Shown: positions 8,610-17,352, counted from the first letter of the stretch. The stretch is 19,507 bases of DNA from Methanobacteriota archaeon (GCA_002685415.1 NYXO01000016.1:50488-69994), one strand, 5' to 3'. The notes: a model not told the origin generated them from the letters alone. Numbers and translations are program-made.

Positions 8610-8626
8610 CACGACCATAGGTCGTG
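8610..8626 (-). repeat. 7-bp inverted repeat after the stop of the 188-aa membrane protein
   Basis: CACGACC and GGTCGTG flank the 3-nt loop ATA. The stem begins directly after the TGA at 8629-8627 and lies about 60 nt upstream of the subtilase start. Like the repeat at 4042-4061 it has a GACC/GGTC core and sits immediately after a stop codon. There is no terminator-like T-run on the transcript side. It may act in mRNA 3'-end processing or stability. Confidence 0.5.
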
Positions 8627-9193
8627 TCAAAAGAAGTGCATTGGTGCATCATAAGTAAACATCTCCATAGTCCACCCACCAACGTTGTACGTCCATCTTT
8701 CACTGTATTCTGTACCACCATAGGTATAATCGAGTATAATTTCAATGGTATAATTCTCCCATACTGATGCACCTGAAGCAATCAACTCTAGATCGTCTCC
8801 CGCAATTGAAGTATGGGCGGCAATTGCATCAGTCTCAAACGAAGATCTAGCAATCTCGTTACTCTCGTCATCTAGGAATCTGATATCTAATTGGACATCT
8901 GTAATTGTGCGGGAGCCTTTGTTGTCTAATTCAACTAAAACAACATGTCCTCCTACTCCCTGGAGATATACAACGTCTACAGAGGTTCTATCATATGGGA
9001 CTATCCAAGTTCCAATAATCATAATTCCACTGAGTATCAGCAATACAGCTACAGATGCAAAAATAACCCGACTTGGTCGAACTTTCTCAACTCGTTCACC
9101 AACGATTTGCAAAATCTCATGGGCTCGTTCGGTCGCAGCATCCGGATCATCGAATTCCTCATTTTTAGAGCGAATTTTATCCATTAAACCCAA
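8627..9193 (-). CDS. single-span membrane protein with extracellular beta domain, coupled to the 1455-aa gene
   Basis: Read from TTG at 9193 this is 188 aa; from the in-frame ATG at 9184 it is 185 aa. TTG is preferred because GGAGGTGAT is placed ideally for it (8 nt from GGAGG) but 17 nt from the ATG. That site lies inside the last codons of the upstream gene, whose TAA ends 1 nt before the TTG, so translation is almost surely coupled. The protein has a charged cytosolic N-terminus (about 38 residues), one membrane span (about 40-62 in ATG numbering) and an extracellular domain of about 120 residues resembling LEA/FxLYD-like beta sandwiches (VELDNKGSRTITDVQLDIRF). No enzyme motif is seen. A possible job is anchoring or secreting the 1455-aa partner, which has no membrane anchor itself. 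Confidence 0.8.
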   Translation of the reverse strand: MGLMDKIRSKNEEFDDPDAATERAHEILQIVGERVEKVRPSRVIFASVAVLLILSGIMIIGTWIVPYDRTSVDVVYLQGVGGHVVLVELDNKGSRTITDVQLDIRFLDDESNEIARSSFETDAIAAHTSIAGDDLELIASGASVWENYTIEIILDYTYGGTEYSERWTYNVGGWTMEMFTYDAPMHFF

Positions 9194-9194
9194 A

Positions 9195-12100
9195 TTAATC
9201 ACCTCCGAAGAACGTTGCACCTAAGGTCAATATTCCAGAACTAAACGGTTCTGCTACGATGATGTGGTGAGTTGACCCTTCGAATCCCGGAATCAAATTC
9301 AAGAGAGATAAATCAGATGCTAATCCATTGACTCCAATACTAGTTCCAGTAGGGACTCCTCCTGTAGTTTGAGCATCAAGTAGCACCCCTCTAAGATCGA
9401 ATGTTGTGCCAAGTGCATCAACTTCCGCTGTAGCACGGGCTGAGGCAATTATTCTACCACCTTGAACATCTTCCAGTTCGATGATACTGTATGGTCCCGC
9501 TATCTCGACAACATGAATTGTCGCACTTCGCAAATTTTCACCGAGAGCCTCTACTTCCTCAATTACAACAGGAGGCGTAGTTGGCATATTGGAGGCTCTG
9601 AGATAGATTCTCTCAACACCTTCACCCCCGCTTCGAATCGCTAAGCCATAATCAGAAGTTGGCTTAATGACCATTCGATCGGTCAAACCTTCTGCGAGTA
9701 ATATGATATCGCCGCGATTATTTATCGCTCTTCCATTAGCCTCGATATACAGCGACATACCACTATCTGACGCAGAGAAATCTAGTACAGGAGTGCCCTG
9801 GAATGCTATGGTTTTCGTAATGTCATAATCCATATCTGCTTGTGTGGTCAGATTAATCGAATCTGGGACATCTGTCAAGAAAACAGTAGCAGGCCACCAT
9901 GCACCTTCCATCCACTGCATCTGTTGTAACATAATGGAATCCACCGCTGGTCCATCTCGACGATATTTTTCTGGTACAATCATATCGATGGAAATTGACG
10001 TACCTAGGCTGGCAACTAAGTCAATTGATTCAGGAATGTCGTTGATTAGCATCTCCGTTCTTGCACCGGCTTCCCTATTAATGAGTTCAGCATGAATCCA
10101 ATCCAGTCTGTTTGAAATTACGAAACGAGTGGATGTAGTTACCTCGTTAATTCCACCACTAGTTTCCTTGATAGTAAATTGTGAATCTATGCCCAAGGTA
10201 GTGGCCTCGCCTACAGTCAAACCTTGTAGGGTCAGCATCAAATCTTGACCATTGACTCCTTTTGCATTGAGCATGAATTCACTACTAGCAGGAAGCCATC
10301 CGTCCATGCCCAACATAATTGTCCAATCATCACCATTTGATTTTGGTACACGACTGACTGAGATATCGATCAATGGTGGTAGATTTGGAATCCAACCTTT
10401 GATGTGAAATCCATCGGAAATTCCAGTACTTGCTGCATTCATAGATATTCCATGAACCCACGACGGTTCTTCTGCTGTCCCATTACCTTGACTGGCCTCA
10501 AATATTAGGTCGAATTCGCTATCAGCATCTAACTCTAAGCCATAAGAAAAGGATCCATTTCCGCCAGCTGTACCTGTCGAAATTTCGCTTGTAACTCCGG
10601 AAAGTACGGTATTTACAGAGCGACCCAAATCAGCAAACCCTCCGAGGAAAAATGCGACTCCAGAAACACCTTGAGACGTATTCAATTCTGGGATTACCAA
10701 ATTATTTCCTGCATCCGCACCGGTTGGGATATCTACTGAAACATTAGACGGAAGCGGGTCGATAAGCACCAACGCCGAAAGCCCGCCTTCATTTTGAGTA
10801 GGCGCATGGTCGACATTGATACTCATAGATCGATCTCCTGCTAGAGACATGAATGCAGTGCCTTGTCCCATTGCACCTGTTGCGCCTGCTATAGCAGGAG
10901 CTTTCCAACCAACCTCCTGTAAGCCAGAAATTCTGGTAGAAATTGTTGATGTCCCATCTTCCGGATGGTGATGGAAGAGGAAGTGATCTCCACTCATTGT
11001 AACTGGATTTTCAGCATCCGTTAACTGTGCATGGATTGTAGAAATTGGAGTAGATGCTGTCCACTTTGTAGTATCTCCAAATTCAACAGAAAATTCGGCA
11101 GGAACATCGAGAATATGAGCTGCTTGCCTTTGAGTTCCTTCAATTCCAGTATAGCTAATTCTGGCGATTGTTGAGCTAGCAGAATACGTAGCAAATTCTG
11201 GAGTTAGTTCTGCGCTTACGTTGTCTGGGATATCCGAAATCCATGTACCTTGATGGGCTGCACCGTCAAGAGTGGAGGGCTGATGATCGATGTAAAGGAA
11301 TGTGAATGGATTTTCAGATGATGTTTGAAGAGAGACTGACTGAGAGTCAGTTTCGATGCTATCTATCAGAGTAAACGAACTTAGTCCGCTGAATCGTAAA
11401 CTTGCGGCAACCTGTACCAGAGGAGTCTGGGGGCCATTCCGGCCCAGTACCGTATCTAATTCTCTATCCTTGGATAGGATAAGGTGGTCACCAGAAATTG
11501 TAGGATGAGGACTTGAACCGATTTGAAGGCCTATTTCGGAGATTGACCGAGATTCTCTCTCTGGCCTCCAATTATCATGCATCAATAGGTGAAGAGTCTC
11601 GCCCGAAATGCCTCCAGAACCACCTATACCTCCACTGATTACATCTACTGTAGCAGAAGGGATATCATTCAATATAGTGCCAATATCTAGGAATAAATCT
11701 ACTATATTTATCAGAACGACATCTAATATTCGAGAAAGGAAATCTAGGTTCTGACCTGTATCGAGACTGGTATCAGCACTATCGGCCCCTCCTAATTCAA
11801 ATGAGCCAAAGAAGACTATGGCCGTAGGGATCTCTTCGGCGGTTATCTGGATTCGTCTGTGATCTGTATCCACCCCTCCGCGTTTCATCCAAGAATGGTA
11901 TTCGACTGACTCCAGAGATTGTATCGAACGAACCAGAACCAGTGTCTTTGGAGGATATGCAGGGTTAACAGGAAGAGTAGGATCATCGACATTTTGAGAA
12001 GTATCTCTTGTGAAGTTCTTCACTGCAATGATCAAACCTAGACGGTCTGGTTGACTTCCGGGTAATTCTGGTTCTGACTTGGAACCCAACATCGTGAATG

Positions 12101-13562
12101 TACGATCTATCTCCTCTGTGGTTAGACTTCCTTCCGGCATACCTCTGAACCAACCACGTGAGTCTGTTACATTGCCATAATTACCATCGGAATTTTCTTC
12201 TGGTGCCTCGGACCGATCTTCATGGAAATGAATGTGTAAATCGGCTCGTTCATCGGCCCAATACTCAAGCGTAGTCAAGCCATTTTCTCCCAAAGTACCA
12301 GTTCCGTCAGCAAGAGTACTATCGGTTCGAATTGTTACTTCTAATTGCTCTGGGAGAATGGTCGAAAGCCTGTTTGGATGTATTGCGGCCTCGATATATG
12401 CTACTTCCCAAACTTCTCTATTTTCCTGAGAATCAGGTGGTGAGAAGTGAACATATCCAAATCCAGCAGTCACTCCACAAGATATCTCACTTGAAGGTAA
12501 AGTCGTAAGTTCGATTGGTGAGTAACGGTCTGGACATTCAGTTTGCCCTGAGTTATCAATTGAAATTTGATATGGCGCGGCTAGAGATGCGATGCTAACT
12601 CCTGATTCATCTCCACCACTGAAAACTCCGAAGGTAAGTGCATTGACAAGAGACAAAATAAGGTCTGCACCAGCTCCTGATAGATCGAATGAAAATCTCT
12701 CCAAACCTACTCCCAATGTAAAGTCATAAGGGGTGTGAGTGAACTTTGAATCAATAACCCAGACATATGATTCTCCTTCGTTTAGAACTCCGTCAGAATA
12801 TGCAAATGCTTTCAGGATACTAACCTCAAGAGTCTGCAAATTATCCCAATCAGAATCGGTGGTACTTGATGGCAGAACGCTAACTTGGTAATCTAATTGG
12901 ACATATGCAGAAAGAGTTGTACCTGACAAATCAATGTTGTTCAGATTAACAGTGAGACCCACTTGAATATCATCATCACCATCGCCATCTATATCCATTT
13001 GGTGTAGTAAGAAATCAGTCTCTGGATCCAAAAGAGAAAGTAAACTGGTGAGGAATGTTATCGTCTCAAATTGTTCTACAACATTGCCATCAGTGTCAAC
13101 ATATCGAGTCCAAATAACGTAATCCGTCAAATTGAACAGAGTTGACCAAATTGTTCGAACCTCCCCAGGGGGGCGGCTATTCTCGTCGGTGAGAATGATG
13201 TAAGGTTCAGGATGAACGACAGCGGGGACTGCGGTTTCTACGATGATGACATCATCCAAAGCCTCATCGATATCATGGAGAGGATCGGCAACCGAAGTAT
13301 CCTGAACACCAACACGGACCTGGTCCAATAACGGACCTGCAATATTACTCACAGAATCTCCTTGGACAACTTGTTCCCTTTGGTTCAGAACTGTGCCCAA
13401 TTCGTCTAGGATTTGAAAGTCCTGTGATTCTATGCGGGCCTCACCGCTAACACTTGCAAACGGAGCAAGTGTAGGCAGGAAAAAGAGGATTACAAGTAAA
13501 ACTGGTAGAGAAATTTTCGACCTTGGAGCAGTACGAATCAAGCGCACTGAACCATTCTCCAT
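9195..13562 (-). CDS. very large secreted protein of unknown function with recurrent [DL]-[IVL]-P motifs
   Basis: A 1455-aa protein with a long signal peptide: a basic N-region (to about residue 17), a hydrophobic core ending near ASVSG at about 40, and no later membrane span. The rest is acidic, rich in Ser, Thr, Gly and Asp, and looks beta-rich. A short motif of the form D-I/V-P-x-x-V/I-x-V/L recurs near residues 632, 775, 817, 934, 1174 and 1230, suggesting an elongated repeat or solenoid fold. I do not recognise a family or active site. The gene has its own TATA-like box (13621-13630) and a leader hairpin that pairs the ribosome site. It forms a tight pair with the 188-aa membrane protein downstream. 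Confidence 0.85.
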   Translation of the reverse strand: MENGSVRLIRTAPRSKISLPVLLVILFFLPTLAPFASVSGEARIESQDFQILDELGTVLNQREQVVQGDSVSNIAGPLLDQVRVGVQDTSVADPLHDIDEALDDVIIVETAVPAVVHPEPYIILTDENSRPPGEVRTIWSTLFNLTDYVIWTRYVDTDGNVVEQFETITFLTSLLSLLDPETDFLLHQMDIDGDGDDDIQVGLTVNLNNIDLSGTTLSAYVQLDYQVSVLPSSTTDSDWDNLQTLEVSILKAFAYSDGVLNEGESYVWVIDSKFTHTPYDFTLGVGLERFSFDLSGAGADLILSLVNALTFGVFSGGDESGVSIASLAAPYQISIDNSGQTECPDRYSPIELTTLPSSEISCGVTAGFGYVHFSPPDSQENREVWEVAYIEAAIHPNRLSTILPEQLEVTIRTDSTLADGTGTLGENGLTTLEYWADERADLHIHFHEDRSEAPEENSDGNYGNVTDSRGWFRGMPEGSLTTEEIDRTFTMLGSKSEPELPGSQPDRLGLIIAVKNFTRDTSQNVDDPTLPVNPAYPPKTLVLVRSIQSLESVEYHSWMKRGGVDTDHRRIQITAEEIPTAIVFFGSFELGGADSADTSLDTGQNLDFLSRILDVVLINIVDLFLDIGTILNDIPSATVDVISGGIGGSGGISGETLHLLMHDNWRPERESRSISEIGLQIGSSPHPTISGDHLILSKDRELDTVLGRNGPQTPLVQVAASLRFSGLSSFTLIDSIETDSQSVSLQTSSENPFTFLYIDHQPSTLDGAAHQGTWISDIPDNVSAELTPEFATYSASSTIARISYTGIEGTQRQAAHILDVPAEFSVEFGDTTKWTASTPISTIHAQLTDAENPVTMSGDHFLFHHHPEDGTSTISTRISGLQEVGWKAPAIAGATGAMGQGTAFMSLAGDRSMSINVDHAPTQNEGGLSALVLIDPLPSNVSVDIPTGADAGNNLVIPELNTSQGVSGVAFFLGGFADLGRSVNTVLSGVTSEISTGTAGGNGSFSYGLELDADSEFDLIFEASQGNGTAEEPSWVHGISMNAASTGISDGFHIKGWIPNLPPLIDISVSRVPKSNGDDWTIMLGMDGWLPASSEFMLNAKGVNGQDLMLTLQGLTVGEATTLGIDSQFTIKETSGGINEVTTSTRFVISNRLDWIHAELINREAGARTEMLINDIPESIDLVASLGTSISIDMIVPEKYRRDGPAVDSIMLQQMQWMEGAWWPATVFLTDVPDSINLTTQADMDYDITKTIAFQGTPVLDFSASDSGMSLYIEANGRAINNRGDIILLAEGLTDRMVIKPTSDYGLAIRSGGEGVERIYLRASNMPTTPPVVIEEVEALGENLRSATIHVVEIAGPYSIIELEDVQGGRIIASARATAEVDALGTTFDLRGVLLDAQTTGGVPTGTSIGVNGLASDLSLLNLIPGFEGSTHHIIVAEPFSSGILTLGATFFGGD

Positions 13563-13565
13563 AGG

Positions 13566-13584
13566 CGCACCTCTATGAGGTGCG
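13566..13584 (-). promoter_or_regulatory. leader hairpin that hides the Shine-Dalgarno site of the 1455-aa gene
   Basis: In the mRNA CGCACCTC pairs perfectly with GAGGTGCG across the loop ATA (8 bp). The GAGG in the 3' arm is the ribosome site, 7 nt before the ATG at 13562. The upstream arm CACCTC copies the anti-Shine-Dalgarno end of 16S rRNA. Such a structure would repress initiation until it is melted or bound by a factor, as in RNA thermometers or autoregulated leaders. The pairing is seen in sequence; the switching role is inferred. Confidence 0.6.
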
Positions 13585-13586
13585 AT

Positions 13587-13603
13587 TTAGGGTCTTGGGC
13601 TAC
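13587..13603 (-). promoter_or_regulatory. leader motif shared with the 894-aa envelope gene
   Basis: On the minus strand this reads GTAGCCCAAGACCCTAA, beginning 41 nt upstream of the ATG at 13562 and about 23 nt downstream of the centre of the TATA-like box. That places it at the expected transcription start, so it may be an initiator plus leader element. The counterpart is at 4026-4042. Confidence 0.35.
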
Positions 13604-13620
13604 AAGAGCATCAAAAGGGG

Positions 13621-13630
13621 ATTATATTGA
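13621..13630 (-). promoter_or_regulatory. TATA-like box for the 1455-aa envelope gene
   Basis: The minus strand reads TCAATATAAT in the 96-bp gap between two envelope genes. Archaeal TATA boxes lie about 25 nt upstream of the transcript start, which would be near 13600. That gives a leader of about 40 nt holding the hairpin and the shared motif. Confidence 0.45.
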
Positions 13631-13658
13631 GAGAAATCGTTGCAGAGAAACTCGCAAT

Positions 13659-16244
13659 TCACGATAAACGAACTGTCTCAATAGCACCACAAGACGGACA
13701 GGCAGTTCGAGCAATATCATGACCTTCTGGTAATGTCACCTCAAAGCGTTGTTGACACTGGCTGCAATCCTGCTGAACAAGTCTAGATTGTGGTTCGGAA
13801 TCATTGTCTGGAGTTTCTGATTCATCATCTGGTTTTGGCTCAGATTCTTCTTCTGGTTCAGCCTGAGAAGAAGATTCTTCGCTTTCTGGCGCTGGTGGCA
13901 CAGGAAGTTCTTCCTCATCAAGAAGCGTGTCTGCTTCGGGCTCTGGTTCAGGAGGAGGAGGGGATGGTAGCATATCCTCTTCATCGGATGATTCGGGCTC
14001 ATTTGGTGACCAAACTTCTTCTGAAATGCCCTCTAATTCGTTATGGGAAAATTCTACTGAATCATCCTCAACATCAGATTCTTCATCTGAAAATTCGGCA
14101 AGAAGTTCCGAAGCAGGACTTGATTGACTAGATGCAGTAATTGGTTCTGGCGAACTCATTAGAGCTTCCAGGTCAGAATCTCCCATCGCCGCATCCTCAC
14201 TAATTGTGGCCTGTGGATCACTAGCACCAGACATACCAGTTGCATATTGGCCAAATTGTGAGGTGGTGGACATTGAAGTTGGCTGGTCAAGAGTAGCAGA
14301 ACCTGCACCATACATTGCCTTCTGTTCCTCAACACTGAGTTCTCTAGGCTTCTCTTCTTCGGCAGCAGCTTGTTCCTCAAGCAATGCCTCAAGCCTTGCA
14401 TTCGACATTCTGCGCCAAGTAATCGTACCGATTCCAGCTATGATGATGATAAGTAGTACGAAAACAGCGACTCCAATCATCATTGGACTCAGTCCAGAAC
14501 CATCATCGGAAGATGAGCGAACCGAAATTAAGTAGGTCACCTTTGTTGAAGCTCCTGCTTCGTTTACGATGGTACAAACAATTTCGTAGGTCCCTTTCTT
14601 TTGGAAATTCTGAGTTATTGTGGAGCCACTAGCATCGATGTCGTTATCCATTACTCCATCTGAATCTGAATCTGTTTGAGGATCTAAGTCCCAGTGATAA
14701 ATTAGGCTAGGAGATTCGGCATCAATAGCCTCAGCCGTTAAAGGAAGAGGCTGGCCGAGAATCGCTGACATCTCCACTGTTTGTTGCGGCACCAAAGGTG
14801 GAGTAGAATCATACAAATCGATGATTGCTGTGCGTTCGCTTACTTGTCCTTGTTTGTCAGTTACCCGAATCGTAACCTCACGATCACCCGCTGAATAACT
14901 TGAATCAAATCGGAAGGTGAATGTTTTGCCATCTTCCCAATTCCAACTACTGTAGTTCTGAATAACTGTTTCATCAACCAACCACTCGACAGTGAATATT
15001 CCCCAGTTATCATCAATATTTGCGGTTAACAGGAGTTCGTCGTCGAAGTCTTTGCGGATGGTGTCACTAGCCGAAAGACTAACTTCGGGGGGACTTATGT
15101 CCTGAATTGTTGTATTGAGATATACTGTAGCGCTTCGACCATCCAGTGAAACCGCTCTAAGGCCGATGGTAAACTCCGCAGGTTCGTCCCAACTCATTGT
15201 GATTGAAGAGCCTGAGGCGTCATAGAAACCGTCACCATTGGTATCCCATTGGAAGCCAGTTTCGCTATCTATCTGGTCTGAGAGGTTTGGAGTGTTCGAA
15301 GCGTCGAGGATTATCTCGGCCCCAACATCAATTATTGCTAAGTCAGAGGAATTGGTAATTGTCGGCTGTAAGATTGGAATCAGATCCATTACTACGGTTG
15401 TTGCTACGAATCCTGTTCCTGCTCCACCACTAGGAGGGCCTGGTCTGTTATCCACAATCAGATACAGTTCCTTACCTGCGTAGTCGGAATTTACTGACCA
15501 TGAAATACTCCTTTCTTCCAACACCAATAACATGTCTGCATTATTGTCATCCATACCATTAGCAGTAGTTCCTTGTTCGTAAAATTCCAATTGAGTATCA
15601 GTGACCAGGAAAATATCCGGAGCTCCTTGCATGGTTGTTGCGAAAATATTGACTTGAGTTCCTTCATCGAGAACTAAAGGACCAGCGAGGACAGAATGTT
15701 CTCCACCATCAAGACGAACAATTGTATCGACTATTCCGAATACTGGACTATCGACTTCCTCAACATCTAGGACTACGGTAGCAAGACTACCACCTTGAGC
15801 ACCCTCGCCTTGATCTTGTGGATGAGCCATGTTATCCAGAACAAGATACCATCGAGTATCTCCCCTATCATCAGGAGCCATCCAATGCCAGGTACCATCT
15901 CCTTGGAATGATTCGAATACTGAATCGGAATGCCAAACCGAATCTAAACGGTAATTTTGCTCATTCTGATAGACTGAGATTGAACTTACGGAAAATAGCA
16001 AAATATCGATATTAGTATCAGCAGATACGTCGAAAGACAATGTATCGCCGGGAGAAAGGACTCCCAGATCAATTCGTACGCAAGCCCCATCATCAATATC
16101 CCAACTGGCTGGAACCATGCTTAAATCAGCCGGAGTACACGAAATTACTCCCTTTCCTGCAGCGTCAATCGCAGGAGCTGATGAGGTCAGTAAGAGCAAG
16201 ACCATTAGCACTACGGAACTACGTTGCATCACGGAGGCGTTCAC
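13659..16244 (-). CDS. PKD/Ig-type surface protein with membrane anchor, acidic cytosolic linker and zinc-ribbon tail
   Basis: An 861-aa protein read from GTG at 16244, which has AAGG 5 nt upstream; an ATG at 16229 is possible. A signal peptide (to about residue 28) leads into an N-terminal beta domain resembling pre-peptidase or emp24-like modules, then PKD-like domains (WDTNGDGFYD; YHWDLDPQTD). An acidic DSDSDGVMDND stretch near 520-530 resembles a calcium-binding type-3 repeat. A membrane span at about 585-610 is followed by a helical charged segment and roughly 180 residues rich in Glu, Ser, Pro and Asp, probably disordered. The last 35 residues form a zinc ribbon: Cys827, Cys830, Cys849 and Cys852. 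The layout suggests a surface sensor or scaffold with a cytosolic contact domain. No catalytic residues are seen. Confidence 0.88.
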   Translation of the reverse strand: MNASVMQRSSVVLMVLLLLTSSAPAIDAAGKGVISCTPADLSMVPASWDIDDGACVRIDLGVLSPGDTLSFDVSADTNIDILLFSVSSISVYQNEQNYRLDSVWHSDSVFESFQGDGTWHWMAPDDRGDTRWYLVLDNMAHPQDQGEGAQGGSLATVVLDVEEVDSPVFGIVDTIVRLDGGEHSVLAGPLVLDEGTQVNIFATTMQGAPDIFLVTDTQLEFYEQGTTANGMDDNNADMLLVLEERSISWSVNSDYAGKELYLIVDNRPGPPSGGAGTGFVATTVVMDLIPILQPTITNSSDLAIIDVGAEIILDASNTPNLSDQIDSETGFQWDTNGDGFYDASGSSITMSWDEPAEFTIGLRAVSLDGRSATVYLNTTIQDISPPEVSLSASDTIRKDFDDELLLTANIDDNWGIFTVEWLVDETVIQNYSSWNWEDGKTFTFRFDSSYSAGDREVTIRVTDKQGQVSERTAIIDLYDSTPPLVPQQTVEMSAILGQPLPLTAEAIDAESPSLIYHWDLDPQTDSDSDGVMDNDIDASGSTITQNFQKKGTYEIVCTIVNEAGASTKVTYLISVRSSSDDGSGLSPMMIGVAVFVLLIIIIAGIGTITWRRMSNARLEALLEEQAAAEEEKPRELSVEEQKAMYGAGSATLDQPTSMSTTSQFGQYATGMSGASDPQATISEDAAMGDSDLEALMSSPEPITASSQSSPASELLAEFSDEESDVEDDSVEFSHNELEGISEEVWSPNEPESSDEEDMLPSPPPPEPEPEADTLLDEEELPVPPAPESEESSSQAEPEEESEPKPDDESETPDNDSEPQSRLVQQDCSQCQQRFEVTLPEGHDIARTACPSCGAIETVRLS

Positions 16245-16285
16245 CCTTGCCTTTTGAATCGTATCGCATTTCCGTTCGGAGAAAT

Positions 16286-16304
16286 ATCATTCAAATCAAA
16301 TGAT
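16286..16304 (-). promoter_or_regulatory. AT-rich inverted repeat upstream of the PKD-type protein
   Basis: ATCATT and AATGAT flank a 7-nt spacer in the 70-bp gap between the PRC-barrel gene and the PKD-type gene. The minus strand here includes GATATTTC, a weak TATA-like sequence about 40 nt upstream of the GTG start. It may be a promoter and operator; evidence is thin because AT-rich repeats arise easily by chance. Confidence 0.25.
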
Positions 16305-16314
16305 TTTGCAATGA

Positions 16315-16578
16315 TTATTCATCCCTAGGGATTGGAGTAGGTGGAAACCAACGTAGAACCACGACATCCCCTACCGAACGTACCCAATTCCAGGGAACTG
16401 CAACGTGGATTCGACCTTCAACTAAATCGGCAGGTGGGTCGGCAACAAAGATATGCGTACAACTCCAAGAATCTGTCTCGACCACAGTATCGTGGACTGT
16501 TCCGAGAAGCCGACCATCTGGAAGGATGACCGGTAAGTCCCGAATTCGACTGACTTCGCTCTCCGCCATCGAGGGCAT
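16315..16578 (-). CDS. PRC-barrel domain protein
   Basis: An 87-aa (84 from the second ATG at 16569) single-domain protein. It matches the PRC-barrel pattern: IRDLPVILPDGRLLGTVHDT near the start, an alternating beta-strand centre, then HVAVPWNWVRSVGDVVVL. Stand-alone PRC-barrels are common in archaea, where some act in cell division and others resemble the RimM ribosome-maturation barrel. It lies 39 nt after rpl15e on the same strand, so a shared transcript is likely, but a specific role cannot be given. No clear Shine-Dalgarno site precedes either ATG. There is no signal peptide or membrane span, so it acts in the cytosol. Confidence 0.8.
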   Translation of the reverse strand: MPSMAESEVSRIRDLPVILPDGRLLGTVHDTVVETDSWSCTHIFVADPPADLVEGRIHVAVPWNWVRSVGDVVVLRWFPPTPIPRDE

Positions 16579-16617
16579 CCGCTATGAAGCAAGAAATCAA
16601 GTTACTCCCAAGAAGGA

Positions 16618-17205
16618 TTACTTTCCTAGGTTCTTGTGGGCCTTCAAGGAAGGGCGGAGTTTCTCAGCACCCTTACCCTTGTTGTACAATCCACGGCCAC
16701 GCTTACCAGCACTGGTTTTTCCTCTGAAGGCTCGGCCACGGTGGCTGTTTCCTTCAGCAATCCAACCTAATTGCTTGTCAGCCTTGATTGCTGGGTGATG
16801 TGGGTCGACCATGATTACTTCGAAGAATTTGTTCTTTCCATCTTCGCCAACCCAGTATGAGTTTAGAACCTCAAGGTTTGGATAGCGCTTGCTTGTTCGC
16901 TCTTCAGCGATTCTCTGGATGGACTTAGCCATGGTGATTTTCTTGAGACCGGCCTTGGATGGCTTTCTCTTCATGTGAATCTTACCCTTTCGCAGTCCAC
17001 CACGCCTTACACGTGTGCGCACTACGGTGATTCCTTGCTTGGCTCTGTAACCAACACGGCGAGCTGCATCTAAGCGTGTTGGGCGCTCAATTCGCTGGAA
17101 AACTGGCTCGCGCCTCCAGCCGGCCATTCTGTCTCGGCGAGCCGCTGCTGGGATGTTTTGCTTAGGCTGCTTCCAAACTGAACCTAGGTGCTTCATGACT
17201 CCCAT
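16618..17205 (-). CDS. rpl15e: large-subunit ribosomal protein L15e
   Basis: A 195-aa basic protein with the classic L15e blocks: [39 protein letters not shown], the segment [37 protein letters not shown], and the C-terminal [18 protein letters not shown]15e binds 23S rRNA in the large subunit and occurs only in archaea and eukaryotes, so it fixes the domain of life. The frame is open to 17223, but the ATG at 17205 has GGAGG 7-8 nt upstream and gives a typical N-terminus ([13 protein letters not shown]). It begins a minus-strand run and is divergent from the small plus-strand gene at 17368. Confidence 0.97.
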   Translation of the reverse strand: MGVMKHLGSVWKQPKQNIPAAARRDRMAGWRREPVFQRIERPTRLDAARRVGYRAKQGITVVRTRVRRGGLRKGKIHMKRKPSKAGLKKITMAKSIQRIAEERTSKRYPNLEVLNSYWVGEDGKNKFFEVIMVDPHHPAIKADKQLGWIAEGNSHRGRAFRGKTSAGKRGRGLYNKGKGAEKLRPSLKAHKNLGK

Positions 17206-17223
17206 CACTGTCCCTCCAAGCAT

Positions 17224-17352
17224 CCCGCCGACCTGACTCCCCTTTATGAGCCTAATCTACGGAAAAAATTCTGACATTTTTCCATTATCTGCAAAAAACA
17301 ATTCTCTGCGTAGATATTCTACCAACCAACCGTTTGAATCAAATAGGGTCGG
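17224..17352. other. divergent intergenic region between rpl15e and the small plus-strand gene
   Basis: This AT-rich region must hold promoters for both directions. On the plus strand TAGATATTC at 17311-17319 is a weak TATA-like box about 50 nt before the ATG at 17368. On the minus strand the best candidate is GGAAAAATG near 17274-17282. Neither is a strong match, and no RNA gene is seen. Confidence 0.3.

Noticed and set aside
13790..14131. Plus-strand open frames of 113 and 66 aa over the acidic linker
   Set aside because: They are antisense to a low-complexity Glu/Ser-rich coding region whose codons rarely give stops on the other strand; composition (runs of Gly/Ser or Leu) reflects that bias.
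17206..17223. Upstream start for rpl15e
   Set aside because: It would place the GGAGG ribosome site inside the coding sequence; the ATG at 17205 fits both the site and the family N-terminus.
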